Assembly (NCBI GenBank): GCA_022495005.1
Contig: JAGYXB010000803.1
Location: 62,001 to 126,000 of the forward strand
Direction of reading: 5' to 3'
Source of the DNA: Rhyacophila brunnea
Taxonomy: Eukaryota; Arthropoda; Insecta; Trichoptera; Rhyacophilidae
DNA: 64,000 bases
The notes below the pieces were generated by a model, which saw only the letters and a list, made by a program, of their open reading frames with translations, made no database searches and was not told the DNA's origin. Position 1 is the first letter of the stretch; each line of letters opens with the position of its first letter. Shown piece after piece: positions 49,191 to 62,466 of the stretch. The position numbers and the translations under genes were made by a program.

Positions 49191-49661
49191 ATGATCTCTT
49201 TAACGTACGTACGTTTAATACGTGGAAATATTAGAAAATTGTTAACTCTTGTTTTTCTCTTTTTTGTGCAATATCCGTTATCGTTAATCAGTGATGATAT
49301 TGGCAATCTTTCCCCTGTCTGCTGCAGTTTGCTCTGGGATGAAAAAATGCTAAGCTCAAACCTGTGTACGATATTTATTTATCCGAGACGATTTTCTTCC
49401 TTGAATTATAAGAAGCTGGCGTTGATAGTTTCCGGGATGTCGTGCTATGCGAACAAGTGTGCAAGCTTTCGTGTTTATACTTATTTGATTATTTCATACT
49501 CGATTTTACATACTGTATATTCACATTTTAAAAAGCTTCAATATTATTCACGATTATTTCAATGGGTGTCCATGCCTCCCTTGCGAAATAAGACTACAAT
49601 TTACAGATGGTGTTGGGTAGTTTTTAAAATTCAATTAAACACTGTCGAAACTAGGCCATAA
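49191..49661 (+). CDS. Unidentified 156-codon open frame (doubtful gene)
   Basis: The longest ATG-initiated frame in the window. It has a hydrophobic segment near residues 17-35 (LLTLVFLFFVQYPLSLI) and another near 95-110, and several cysteines. I recognise no family. No splice context, repeats or similarity tie it to AGAP. Codon use looks close to that of the surrounding A/T-rich DNA, so a chance frame is the leading alternative; a nested gene or one exon of a membrane protein remains possible. Confidence 0.15.
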   Translation: MISLTYVRLIRGNIRKLLTLVFLFFVQYPLSLISDDIGNLSPVCCSLLWDEKMLSSNLCTIFIYPRRFSSLNYKKLALIVSGMSCYANKCASFRVYTYLIISYSILHTVYSHFKKLQYYSRLFQWVSMPPLRNKTTIYRWCWVVFKIQLNTVETRP

Positions 49662-50071
49662 TAGATAACAGTCTAAAAATATTTGTCTATTTATAAAATA
49701 TCTAAAATTACGCAATTAAATCATACATAACTTATTATAGATATGTATGATTGTATGAATATTTTATAGATAGAATAATATTTTTTTATCTATTATATTT
49801 TGGTTTAGGCAGGGTTTAATGAATTTAAAAAAACTGAACCAACAATATGTATAATATAAACAAATATGAATATAAAGTATGAATGAAAAAATATGCACAA
49901 ATTTATCGTATAGCCCAAAACTATTATGGTTTGGTTAGGCAGGATTTATTGATTTTTAAAAACTAACTTACACTATCTGTAAATTGAAGTCTTAGTTCAA
50001 TAAAAACAAATACGTATGACTAACAAAGTTAAATGTGCACTTTTATGGCGGATCTTAACGCTTTCGCTGCT
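49662..50071. repeat. Diverged direct repeat about 127 bp apart
   Basis: 49798-49840 and 49925-49967 share TTAGGCAGG.TTTA.TGA.TTT.AAAAACT.AAC. This looks like an old tandem duplication in otherwise featureless A/T-rich DNA. Confidence 0.5.
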
Positions 50072-50180
50072 GAATAGATAATGAGATTTTAATTGCCCCC
50101 TTTAAAATGCACGTTAATTACATCGATCGGCCGCCTGGTCATTACGCACCGTGTGCGTCTTCCGCGTCCAAAGTATTAAC
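50072..50180 (+). repeat. Interspersed repeat R4, copy a
   Basis: Matches 63661-63770 with few differences over about 109 bp, including CATCGATCGGCCGCCTGGTC and GCGTCCAAAGTATTAA. The palindrome CGATCGGCCG lies at its centre. Class unknown. Confidence 0.85.
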
Positions 50181-53100
50181 AGCCTACCTCCACACTTCGC
50201 TATTGGTAGGTACCGATACACTTATGGGCGTCTATCCACGTTTCGAAAGATTAGGGTTTTTGCGCATTGTGACTAACTATGAGGGTTCAATCATCAAGTG
50301 AAAGCATTATCATTATTTCTGTTCTGTGATTTTCCCGATTCTCAGGCTTAAAAATGGCATCGTAGTACTTTTCTCAATCGAATTGGCCCTAGAACTCCAG
50401 ACTAGTGAAAGTGTTTGACAAAACATTTTATACACCAGTAATATGGCAATTGATCTTAAAAGTTATAGCAAGTAGTTTATTAATTGACTTATTATATGAA
50501 CCTGCATAAACAATCTACGCATAATATGTACCTTCTTCGCTACTTCTGGATTCTCCTGTAGGTTTTTCAACACAATTGACGCATGCTTATCGATAAATCC
50601 GTTAACTTCCTGTCAGAGTTTTAGCGACAAATATTTTTTAATTATTTAATTATTAACGCATTTTATAATTTGAAAAGTTGGTCAGCCACCGCAAAACTTG
50701 GCGGGAGTTCCCCGTCGGAAAGAAACGCGCATTTTCAGCGATTCAACCGGTTCATGAGTCGTGTGTGCGACTGACTGGATTCAAAAACCCGAGGGATTCG
50801 AATAACTTTTTGTGAACATCTCTAACGTAATCCCTTGATAGATGGGCTTTAACAGTGTAGGTATCTACTGCGTTACATGATATTTTTAGCTCAATATCTT
50901 TATAATAATAGATATCATCTGACATCTTTGCTAATTATGAATTGAGTAGTAGAAACGTTAAACAAAATATTTTGATGTATCAGTAAATTTGCAATTAGCG
51001 TTATAGAAAATTAGAGCTATGCCTTACAATTATTATAGTAGCAAAACTTTTTATGTACGCGCCGATAAATTCGCAAGACAATTGAAAAAAATAACTATTA
51101 ACTTCTCGGTGTGATGTTGAAGAAAATTAATATTAACCATAACCACAATACAAAACATTTTTGTGTTTTCACAATTTTTTTCACCACAGACAACATTTTT
51201 TAATTTTGGAATACTGATTTTAGTTTCTCTATTATATTTTTAAATAGTTGTCCTTCACGGTAAATGGAATGTTGCACTCCATTATTTTTTTCTTTTATTC
51301 ATTGGTGAATAATTCAGCAACCATACAGTAACCAAAGTCAACATATAAATTATAATATATCGTCTGCGGTCAGTTTTTGTGTCTTTTAACTGTAGGTATG
51401 TACAGCACATAAATTCAATGGTTAGTCTTTTTTCGCTATATGTCCACAATATGTTGAAAGTGTTCATTAATGTATATTAATTACTTCCAACGCCGCTCTT
51501 TAGTTGTTGATTTTTCTTTCTTTCTTAAGAAAAATCTTTGCAATTAAATTGCATGTCATCTGCAGCATTTTCATTAATTCTTCGCTAGCATTTTAATTTC
51601 CATAATCTTCATAAGAAAAAATATTTTTTCAATATAGCCTTGACATTTCAGCGTCTTCTCTCACACTTCACTTGATTAATAACTTGTGAATACATTTCTA
51701 TAGTTATATATGAACGTAAATTGAATAATATTTCAAATGTGTATGTATAGACGTCACAGTGGAAATTATTTTTTAGCTAATACTTCCCTACTGAAAGAAA
51801 AACTTTTTAATGCAAACGCATTGATGTTATTTCAGATAAAATAATATGAGTAGGTAGTTATTTTTTTAGGGTGGAACATTAAAATAATATAAAAATAGTA
51901 TCACGTCGTATGCATTATTAATAAATCATGAAGGTCACGAGAAGTTTGTGAAACGGAAATTTAATACTTACTCACAAATTGTATTTTATTGTTTAGTTCG
52001 GTTTCTAATTTTAAACTTATAAACTCCAAAGCAACGTGCCGCTGAAAGGTTTTTTTATAACACACATTTTTTAAAAACATTTCCTTAAATCTTTCCCACC
52101 GGTGTTTTACTCTCAATTTTGAATGCTTTAACGTTAAACTGTGAAATCTCTAGTTTATTTTTAATCACCCTAAACATATGGTTACTAATATAGATGTGTA
52201 ACTTTTTTCTGTAAATACACCAGATTTTATACGGTCCTATTACTTTCATGCACTATATAAAATAAAATGAAGTAAGTAGGTACCTACCTATCATATTACC
52301 TTTACTATTAAGCTATATTAGTTTAAATCTGACTAGTTACCTACTTAATCATATTTTTATGTCACCGTTTAATAAAATGAAATGGGTAGGCACAATAACG
52401 ATTTTCCTTCAACTAATATTTACTTACGATTTAATGTGGAACTAACATACGACTCATTAAATTTTAATCAAAACTTTCGTTATTTATATCACTTTGAAAA
52501 ATCCATTGATTATAAAGTGAGTACAGCAGCGAAAGGGGTTGTGCCGTGTGCGGCGCCTGAATAATTTTCCACCCCTACTCGCGAATGTCCTTACTGGGAT
52601 ATAATACATCCCTCTAGCGCCAGACGCTAGACGCCCTCCCTTAGTTCAAATCATCCCTCGATGAGAGAGGACGTATTTTTGGCGCTTCGTTTATCACAAT
52701 AGTATTTTCTTATCACTAAAGCAAGCGATTAGTGTATTTTATCAGTGAAAAATACTTTGACATTTGCGTATTGCTAAATCAAATATTTAACAATGTTAAT
52801 AAGTATGATTTTCCAATGAAAATCTTGTAAATTGTTTGTTATGTCACAGTGATTTAACAAACCACAGTATATTAATTTACAGTTGACAGTAATAGTGTTA
52901 CAAATACTATCAGTGTTTCTATTGTATTCTGACAGTAATCATGTGCTGTAATTAGTGACAATATAATATACAAAATCATATAATTTGTTGATTGTGTTTT
53001 TTCGTGTTGACATTTAAAACTCTTCGCTAAACAAAGAACTTTCTCTGCATCATACAATAAACACTGTAAGTTTTATCATTCGTATAAGTGTATAATACAT

Positions 53101-54680
53101 TATATTATAACACTGTTTTTTTCATGCATGTGATATTGGGCACGCGAAAATTTCATAAATATCCTGACAATTGATTCAATAATGCTCTCTCCCTTGACTA
53201 TTCTTTGCAATATTAGCATTACGTTGGTAACTATATATGTAATCGTATGATGCAATATATAGATTTTCTAACATTTTCCTACTTTTAATTAAAAACCAAT
53301 AAACAAATGCTAATGTATGTACTTATACATTGTCGCTGAGCTGTTAAAACCTTTGGTGTGACAAAATAATTAAAATTCTATACGGGAGATAAAAAACTGC
53401 CATAAAAGAACAAAAAAATTATTAGATAAAATTTCTATATTTTTAGCAACTCTTTGAATTAATTGTTTTATGTAAATATTAAATAGTAGTGAGGCTCGTC
53501 ATAATCGATGTTTTTAATACCTCAGATGTAAAGTCTTGTATAATCAGACATAATTCATCGAAGGTTTCTATAATTTTATATATTAATTTTGGTAGTAGGT
53601 ATATTTGTATAGAACGTTGAGGGTTTTTATAAATTAATGATGTAGTCTAATTGTGTCAAACAGATAATTAAGATAATATATTTTTATCTCTAATTTTCTA
53701 GAATTAATAATTAATTTCCAAGGACTCTGCAGGTCGTATGAAAAAAAATCCTAATATTCTCAATACAATGCGCTAATGCACGACCACAATGATTGACAAA
53801 TGAAGGGCCAATCACCGATTGACACATTTCAGAAAAGCCAAAAAAACACCTTCGCTCATTTCAAGCAAAGCTTGAAAAGGCGACTCGAATCTGATTCTGG
53901 AGAGAACATTTTCAATTGCTCAGAACATAATATATTTTTGGGGCACTGTCAAACATTATAGTTTGAAAAATACTATTTTATTATGAACGTCTAAAAGTTT
54001 TATATTATTTACATATCTGTTTGGCTATTTATCATAGGCACATTTCATATATATCCTATACAAATAATAGTATACTTAATATTGATGTATCCACTCGTTT
54101 TCTTCAGTGTTATAAATTTCAACCGATAGCTATTGATCGTTCTAGAATTAGGTTTATTCTATTCTAATTAAAAGGTGCATATAATTTAGTCGTATATATA
54201 ACCACGTTCTCGCTATTCAATATTTCAAAATGAACTGTAACGCACCTATTCCATTATTTCAGTTCGAAGCTTTGTTCTCTTTTCGTGGTTCGACGATGAA
54301 GAAAGCTCAAGACCTTCATATTTATTAAATAACACTATGCATGTAAGATTGTAGGTGTAGAATGCTAGAAATAAGTGCATTATTAATTGGTCAATCTCAT
54401 GCGATATGTAGATGGTTTATTTCTGTTTATAATAGAGAGGGTGAGAGTATCGTGAGAAACAAGTACGTACAAGTATGGCTTATTCGAGTTAATTTACTTA
54501 TATTATGAATATAATAATATATACTTATGCTTTTTACAAATTATCCACATAAGAAAAAGTATAAAAATTCCTGATTCCTGTGATAATTTAAAAAAATTTC
54601 AGTATTGACTTTATATGTGAGATGTTCTCATTATTTTCTTACCCTGTGAATTTACGACTGAAACTATATAATAAATGATG
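50181..54680. other. Non-coding, nothing identified
   Basis: A/T-rich sequence. A GC-richer patch near 50680-50790 and another near 52520-52680 have no recognised content. Confidence 0.45.
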
Positions 54681-54770
54681 GTCTCTATCGCTGAGTTGGT
54701 ATAGCTACGGACAATCAATCGTAATATATTATACGAATGTCCACGGTTACCAGTCGTACGTTGATAAATT
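54681..54770 (+). mobile_element. Possible decayed tRNA-like SINE head
   Basis: GCTGAGTTGGTATAGC resembles an A box and D-loop, followed after about 40 bp by GGTTACCAGTC, a decayed B box. No second copy was found in the window. Confidence 0.3.
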
Positions 54771-55642
54771 CTAAATGTATTTCTTTTTTATTAAAATGGC
54801 TATTTTGCATCAGATCATAGACATTTCCAGCCTAAATATAGATTTTTATTAATTATTGTAAATATAGTTTAAAAATCTCGACATTGTTACATCAATACTG
54901 TAATATGCTCCATCTGTCAGCGTGAAATCTTTACTCCATCTTGGGTGATTAGCAGATACCTGTCTCTATAGTTTTAGACGTAAAAATATAATGCTCATAT
55001 TTCTGCATGTACATTAATTATTAACTTTTTAATAATTAATAATATTATACAATATAACTAATATTAGGTACAGGCAATTGACTAATGATTAATACAGGTT
55101 TCGTCCGCTTAGATTTAGAAGGACGTGACTAACACTTATTTTTTTATTATTGATATTTTTGTATTTTTGGCTAGCGGCATTGTGAAACTGTAGAACCAAA
55201 AATTTCCTATCCTAAAATTCATTTTGACAAAAATGCGAACTACGGTTATTCGTTTTATGATGTCTGAGTAATCATTTAAATGTTTTTCAAAATCTGTTTG
55301 CAACTAATTGATCAGTTCTGCTACGCCAGTAGTACTATTATTCCCAGTTTCCCAATTACACAGCTTCATTTCCAGAACTAGTTCATTTATTGACTAATTG
55401 CAGAGCCGGTCGGCAATTTGCACCGATATAATTGAGCGTTAAACTCGAATACCTTGATGCAATTTCAGCGGAATATCCGGCGTCGATTACATTGCGATTT
55501 TTTATGTTATTTGCAGTTTCTAGTGTTGTTTATCTGATTGCTTCCGCTGCGGAATTTGTCGATGCCCGATACAAGTATATATGTCATTTGATGATACACG
55601 ATCCACGTATATCGAATTTTAATTAATTTCTTCATACTATTT
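54771..55642. other. Non-coding, nothing identified
   Basis: A/T-rich; includes AATTAATAAT palindromes near 55020. Confidence 0.5.
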
Positions 55643-55925
55643 ATTATTTCATCATCATCATCATCGGCTGGGGTCAATCCAACGCTGGATGAAGGCATCT
55701 CCGCAGTTTCCCAGATGTTCACTGTGACGTATACTTATCTGCCAATTTTTTCGAGTTCGTTAGTCCAGTGGGTATTAGGACGGATTAGGTTTAGTGCCAC
55801 TTGCGTTCCACTGTGTGACTACATTTGTCCAGCGGCTATTTATTGGCAACATATCTGGTCCGCGATCTCTATCATATTGCTTACTCCTGTATGCTTCCTT
55901 ATCCAGTGGTTAATCTTTCAGTATA
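55643..55925 (-). mobile_element. Remnant of LINE-type or unclassified repeat, copy 2
   Basis: A CAT microsatellite (55647-55665) is followed by CGGCTGGGGTCAATCC and GCTGGATGAAGGCATCTCCGC, a layout known from 3' regions of insect non-LTR elements, and matches 33756-34215. The open frame across it is spurious. Strand is inferred. Confidence 0.45.
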
Positions 55926-57959
55926 TTACATTGGCAGTGTTGTCACACATTGGTTGAACACTTTAACTACACTTTAGCCACAACGGATGGTCACTTATCT
56001 TACTTTAACTGTTATAAAATACATTAAGTACGATTATGTTTGCATCTGACAGTTGTTATGAGAGACAGAAAAAGAAACTTTAAATAAAAAAATGTAAGTA
56101 TCTATATTTTGGACTTATTTGAATCAATATTAGTAAGTTTTGGTATGCCGTATCAAAATGATTTAACGTGGATTAAAAGAATTCTCATCAGGTTTTAAAA
56201 ACGATGTTAAGTTAAATGCTTGTATCGTATATTTAACAGTATTCACCATAATAATTAATAACATTTTAAACCTTAATTGCTGATATTCCTATTCAAATTT
56301 TCCTACTCCCTCTTCTCAATTATAACTTGGAAGTTTACCATCTATACCTTACCTGTATTACATTATTCATTTTATTTTTCCAAAATACATGTTGACATTA
56401 ATAATTATGACATTACATAAATTTGAATGTACATTTCGATATCTACTCATAGTTGGTCATACTTGATACATAGCTCGTGAATGACTATGAACTATGAAGT
56501 GCTAAACTCATTTTATAAATTGTCACGAATTATCAAGTTAACCCTGAATCTCTTGTACATAGAATCGATTGTTTTTATTGATACACGTATTGATCATGAA
56601 TATTGAATTTTAAAGCATAGCCAGAATTTTTCTGGATATCTTATATCTTATGACATTTCACGAAACAAATTGTAGATACGTTTGAAACCTATGTAAATGT
56701 GTATCACCTGTATCTTCAGTATTACGCAGTTATTCCAGTATTCACAACTTTGTCATGCCTTTTTCCTGCAATAAATCATAGAACTTTCATCTCAATGAAA
56801 TATGGGCCATGTGGGGTTGTATCAAAACATTGCGTTCAAATCCCGAAAGACGATGTATCTAAATAATGTCATGATATCTTATGTTGCAATATATTTTATG
56901 TAATACCAAAATGTAACCTCTCCTTCATCGGTAACCGTCCACTAAAACGGAAACAGAAAATTGGGCGCGATTTCTGAAATTATTGTAAAACACAATTTAC
57001 ACTCGGTGCTAAGCAGTTTGTTCCTTTACGGGAATAATATCGGAATAAATTTACATGGTTAGATTGCAATTAACCAGCGCCATCTTTAGATTAATAAAGC
57101 CTGAGCATATCTTTTTGCACAAGCAACGAGTGGTCCACTGTTCAGCTGTCAAAATCAGATCCCAGATTGCTTGACAAATTGATTCGCTCTTTCTCGTTTC
57201 AAATGTTATTCATCAGCTGTCAAAGCCAGACTAGTCCTTCACACAAAAACCGATCGTAATATCGATTTCCAAAAAATATGTAGCATTAAACTATGCATTA
57301 CATTCGTAGGTGTGTTAATGCTAGTGTATTATTTATCATGTAACTCATATATCCAAATCAAACCATTCCCTGTGTCAAGACAGCTGGAAATATCGATTTG
57401 TAATAACCACTAAATCAGATGAACTCCAAGGTCTCCAAGATACGTTGAAATAATCTGAAAGAAATCTGAAACTAGGAATACTCTGACAAATAAACATGAC
57501 ATACGCGTCAGTATGAGCACTCTATAGAACAATGACTGGCAATGACAGGTCATCCATAGACAACGGGAGGGGCGGAAAAAGTAGGACCAGTCACGAATGT
57601 TTCGGCTTTCTCCTGGGCGGTTAACAGAATGACTTACTTGGTCGAATGATCGGACAGGATATCATGTACAATGTACGTTGGCTGTATACCGATCTTTATG
57701 AACCTCCGATTAATGAATAACGGGATATTTTATATTATAAATGAAATTCTTCACTAAACAATAGGTACGTTAGTTTTCATCCCTTACTGATGCGTTATGT
57801 CCGTAATACTAGTTAACAGATTATTGTGCAGTATTTACCTATTGAAAAGTTTATTAAGGTTACGGAAACCTATCAACCATAAATTACTGTGGTAGTATTA
57901 TGGAATTTACCCATGCGTACCCTTGCTAAAATACCGTCGTATTGAACGTGCCGACTTGA
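55926..57959. other. Non-coding, nothing firmly identified
   Basis: CAGCTGTCAAA.(T/C)CAGA occurs twice (57143 and 57215), a short direct repeat with E-box cores. The rest is featureless A/T-rich DNA. Confidence 0.45.
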
Positions 57960-58232
57960 AAACAAGCCCGCGAGTTGTTTGAACCCAAACATTTTCGGCG
58001 GGTAGAGGCGGGCAGGCTAATTTTAAGCGATTGGCGTTTCCACCCTGTCGCATATTGCCTCAACCTTCCCGACCATAATGGAATTGTACAGCACGCACGA
58101 TACTCTACTTCCGATAACTCCGGTCTCAATTACATTCTCCACCAAAAAGAGTTCAACAAGTATATTCAGAAATACTTTGAAGAATACAACGAAGCCCAAA
58201 TAGACGAAAGTGGACCTAAAAATAAATGTTAG
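57960..58232 (+). CDS. Unidentified protein-like open frame, possible terminal exon
   Basis: An open stretch between stops, with no ATG before the protein-like part; it ends TGT TAG at 58232. Residues have a balanced composition, with a hydrophilic, charged C-terminus (KYIQKYFEEYNEAQIDESG), more protein-like than other frames here. If real, it needs an upstream splice acceptor; weak candidates are the AG at 58008-58009 and at 58027-58028. I recognise no family. It could be a terminal exon of a nested gene, a processed fragment or chance. Confidence 0.25.
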   Translation, partial: KQARELFEPKHFRRVEAGRLILSDWRFHPVAYCLNLPDHNGIVQHARYSTSDNSGLNYILHQKEFNKYIQKYFEEYNEAQIDESGPKNKC

Positions 58233-59199
58233 GTACTAATACTAATGATTAAATAAGCTGCATTTAATTACGCATTGCAGATTCACGAGTAGGTTGATCC
58301 TAGCATAAACGCGAGCATTTTAGCACGATCAACACAATTTTAAATTCACCCAAACAGTTCCAATATGCAGATTTTACTAAGCAATTGCAATTATTATTTT
58401 TAATAGCACTCACTCAAAAGTCGTACCCACATGAGTAAACAATGCAAAGTTATTAACGCTATAGTTATTTTCCAGACCCGTCAGTGACAATATATCCCGT
58501 AGATAAGTATCTCATTTTAATCTAAATGTCAAGTTAATAATTAATTCTTAAATTAATAATTAATAATCTTCGTCTTAAATTAATAATTTATTATGTAGGC
58601 ACATATTTTAAATGAATAACATAAAAGATACACACACAGTATGTGTGGAAGACAACTTTAGAGTTTATAAATTATCACTTTGAATATGCTAATATACAAC
58701 ACCTATGCAACTATATTCTTATAATTCTTTAAACAATATCTGCATATTTTATATTTTGTGGAATTGACTGAACTGATTCAGTGAATCTACAACTCTTGCT
58801 ACCTACCCAATTCCTGCAAAAATGCTTTTGCGAAAAATTGTCATAACAGTGTAAAATGTTATACAAATGAATCTGCGGTGTCAAAACTGTCAAATAACTT
58901 ATCATTAAGAATTTAAGCATTTATCGACATAACATTTTTCATATTTAATTTCTTATACTAAATTTAGACTATATTATTATGTCTATCTGACTTTTGTGTT
59001 TAGGGTTTTGATCGATTTTACACGTAATCTTACATATATGTTTTTTATTTATAATAATAATTTTGTTATCTATTAAGTATTAATCGAATGCGTTATGTAG
59101 ATACTTACACATTTTCCAATATTTTATTAATTTTCCATTGCATCGAGAAAAGCTAAAAAAACGATACAGTTAAACATGGTGAAGAATTGTCAATGAAAA
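58233..59199. other. Non-coding, nothing identified
   Basis: TTAATAATTAAT-type runs occur at 58530-58600. Confidence 0.5.
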
Positions 59200-59420
59200 A
59201 ATCTTTTTTAAATCCTTGTGCGTAAAGCTCTTGTCGGTTCGAGGCCTCGACTGACTTCGGGCGACAGTGCTTCCGATGGGCTTTGCGCAAACTTTCCCGC
59301 TGCGCTTTACCGTTTCCGGGTCTCGCCTCTTTGATCACATTTCCAGTGCTGCCATACACATAAAAGAGTTTAAAGTTAAATATAGTTTTATTTGTTCCCC
59401 GTTTCGTTTCATTGCGCAGT
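59200..59420. other. GC-richer block of unknown nature
   Basis: The composition shifts to GC-rich between 59218 and 59335. A 99-codon frame runs across it on the minus strand (59153-59452) with no recognised domain. Confidence 0.35.
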
Positions 59421-59953
59421 GACCCACTGAAGAAATTCTTTGAATAAATCACGAATGCTTTATTTAAGCTGGGACGGAGTTTATACTTACCAACCGAATA
59501 ATATTTTCTGTCACCGTCATGGCTTCATTGGCACTACTACAGCCCAATGTCGATATTTCAATAATTATTGTTACTTTTTATTGTCGTTATGCAAAATTAT
59601 TAATGCTCAACGAAATGCCCGAATTGCCGGACTATAAATCTTTTTGCATAACATTAAGATCATAAATAAAACTTCAATAAATAATGTAAATGTTGAAAAT
59701 ATGCAATGAATGAAATAATTATCATCGTTACCTGCACTTCAATCTAATGTAGAAAGTAGTCGCTTCCTGGCAACGTCTACAATCCTCTATGTCTACTTCA
59801 AGAACTTTCCAATGTTTAAGCTTCAAGTTCAGTTTTTGTGTGGTTGAATGTCTTACATCATTGAGACATGGCATACCTAACGGACTCGTCACACTTACTA
59901 CTACTACTACTATTTCTATTACTTGTGAGACGACATGGGGATCACTATACAGT
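59421..59953. other. Non-coding, nothing identified
   Basis: A short CTA/ACT run occurs at 59900-59916; otherwise unremarkable. Confidence 0.5.
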
Positions 59954-60152
59954 ACGTGGCTGTACACGTACAGTAAAAACAAAACAATGTTTCGGTTCGT
60001 GGATTGTATGCGTACGAATACGTATACCGTTGTCAGCACTACGGACACATCGACTGCCAGGTAATTAGTAGCACTAGTAGGGCTAAACATCCGCACGCAC
60101 ACCATCGACCAACGGAAACATTGTTTTGTTTTTACCATACGTGGTTACGTGG
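59954..60152. mobile_element. Foldback element / inverted repeat with about 60-bp arms
   Basis: The left arm (59954-60015) and right arm (60092-60152) are inverted copies sharing GTAAAAACAAAACAATGTTT. The loop is about 76 bp. The symmetry explains the overlapping open frames on both strands. It is probably a MITE; no target duplication was identified. Confidence 0.65.
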
Positions 60153-62002
60153 CTTTTTCACATAGACCTTTCTCAATATCTTCCTTTCAATGATACCCGA
60201 CTTCGTCTCATTTTTTATTATTTTGTATAATTTTCATTTAATGTAATTCTTTATTTTATAACATAATTAAACCAAACTTTACTTATTTAAAGTCATGGAT
60301 ATTTCTACTTCACACATTATAAGCAGGTAAGTAGTAATAATTAATAATTTACGCATAGATATATGGTTTCAAAAACAAGAAATTGTATACTGGGCTCCTC
60401 CTAAGAAGTAATTACTGCATATTAATTATATCTCGTTGGTTGAATGGACTCTTTCGAGCTGGCTAAAATAGCGATATCACCCATACCGGAGAGTCTGAAT
60501 CACTAGACTTGTTAGCTTAAATCTACAAAAAGAAAAGGACAGTTAATAATTCAGTAATTATAATAAAAGTCTGATACTAGCATGTTTTCAGTCAAGGGCA
60601 TCAGCATTACTTTTTCATTCTGTGCCATATCCGAAGTCGGCGATGATTTTGGCTTTTGGTGGCTACTCTAAATAGGGATAGAGTGTTGAATTGAAACCAC
60701 TCGATGACATCCTTGAGCCAGGACGAGTTTCTTCTGCCAGGGTATCGCATACCGAACTGAATTAGATTATTAGAATATGCAGACGTTGATAAGTCTCGTG
60801 TTGCCACATGATATGGCGAAAGTGTACTAACTTTACATTTTTTACTTAATCATTTGCCAGTGTTATTTTTTAGGGAAAATTCCATAAAATAAGTATGCAA
60901 TGTTAATATTATATAATGATTTATGAATAAAAATGAAATGCTAATAAATTTACAATAACCAATAGATATATATTGACTTAGTTTGGCTGTTTAATCACAG
61001 TAATGAAAAAGCTCCCATTTCCCTCCAAATATGTAACCCACACCACAGTACCTACCAGGTTATACCATTATATAATTTTATGGAATTCGGTGAAATGCAT
61101 TAAGCATACATTAATTATTTTCAATATACATATTATGTTTTAAATATTTTTTTAATTCTTCATGATTGATTTCATGATAACCTGTCATACATATTAAACG
61201 TCTTTCAATTTATAAATAAATGTTATTTTCAATCACATCAACTACATATTGTTGAATTTACTTTATGGCGCAAAAACAATGTTGATCAAGAGTCAGAAGG
61301 AATATATCCATAAATCCATTTTGCTACCTATTTACTTATATGAAGTGAATATTTATTCAAATTATTCTCATGCAATATTCATGGTAAACATTTTCACATC
61401 GAATTTTGTTGTATCGGACAGATTTTTGTGTGACTTAATTTAAGTCCACAATGCTATGACGTCGCAAGGCTTACTTCTTGGCATGTTCGTGACATAAAAT
61501 CGCAGATCTCCTCGATAATAAATTTTTACTTCATTCTATGTAGTCTTATAAAATGTTATAATAAAAGACACTGATTTTTTTTTAAAACATTTCTGATATA
61601 GAGTATAGTGGGGTTGTACTATATCTTTTGTGTGTATTTTTCGTTATTAAATGTAACGACATACTAATGAAAATATATCGCATCACTGTGAAATATTCTA
61701 AAACCAATATTATTGCTACTCGATATTATATGTTTTATTTTGCTACCTTTGTGATAAACACTATTTTTTCTTTGTAGCTGAAAAAATGTCACTAATGAAC
61801 AAACGTTTCACTTTGCATAGAACCTAAATTTTATTACTGTTATTGCACATATATTGCCAAGATAAACCATGAAACTTGAATTTGTTTAAATTACTTACAT
61901 ACAAACATACATAATTCTGAAAACCGACGTCACGGGTCACTCCAATATTTTCTGTTGTAACTTACTTGAATTTGCTAATATTTTTAATTAACTGATTCTT
62001 TT
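60153..62002. other. Non-coding, nothing identified
   Basis: A/T-rich sequence without recognisable exons or terminal repeats. Confidence 0.5.
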
Positions 62003-62090
62003 ATTCAACGAATAATTCACAAGATTTAAGAATGTACCATTCTAATTATTGAACATATATAATTCTGAAAACGCTAATGAGAAAATATAG
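62003..62090 (-). mobile_element. SINE family C, headless copy
   Basis: CAACGAATAATT(C/T)ACAA...TTTAAGAAT.TA..., then TATTGAACAT..ATAATT.T.AAAAC matches 63231-63310. The tRNA-like head is missing. Confidence 0.6.
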
Positions 62091-62406
62091 CTGTGAAAGA
62101 AATGTCTCGAAAACAACAGCCATATTTACAAAACTTGAATTTTCATTTTGTTGTTTACATAAAATATTATATTTTTTTACAAAATAGCTAGGCGTTGTCG
62201 TGGAACGATTACCCGTTTCATATAATGAAGTAGACAGTTATTGGATCTCAAGAACAAACACATTCAATTTCATACAAAAAACTTTAGATTATACTAAGCC
62301 TCTGTTTGCATGTGTTTGTGGAAAATTCGATATAGGTACTTAGATGCAGTAGATCTGTGTATTTTTTACCCATGAAATCTCTTTAGGTTAGCTATTGAAA
62401 TTTATA

Positions 62407-62466
62407 TTTCTTAACAAGACAAGCTTTAAATAATCGCCTAGTATGGAGTCTTCGCTACTGGTATAT
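62407..62466 (+). repeat. Short interspersed repeat R3, copy b
   Basis: Partner of 45509-45568 in the same orientation. Confidence 0.7.

Noticed and set aside
59728..60138. 136-codon open frame on the minus strand
   Set aside because: It overlaps the foldback repeat at 59954-60152; the same symmetry opens frames on the plus strand. No domain is recognised.
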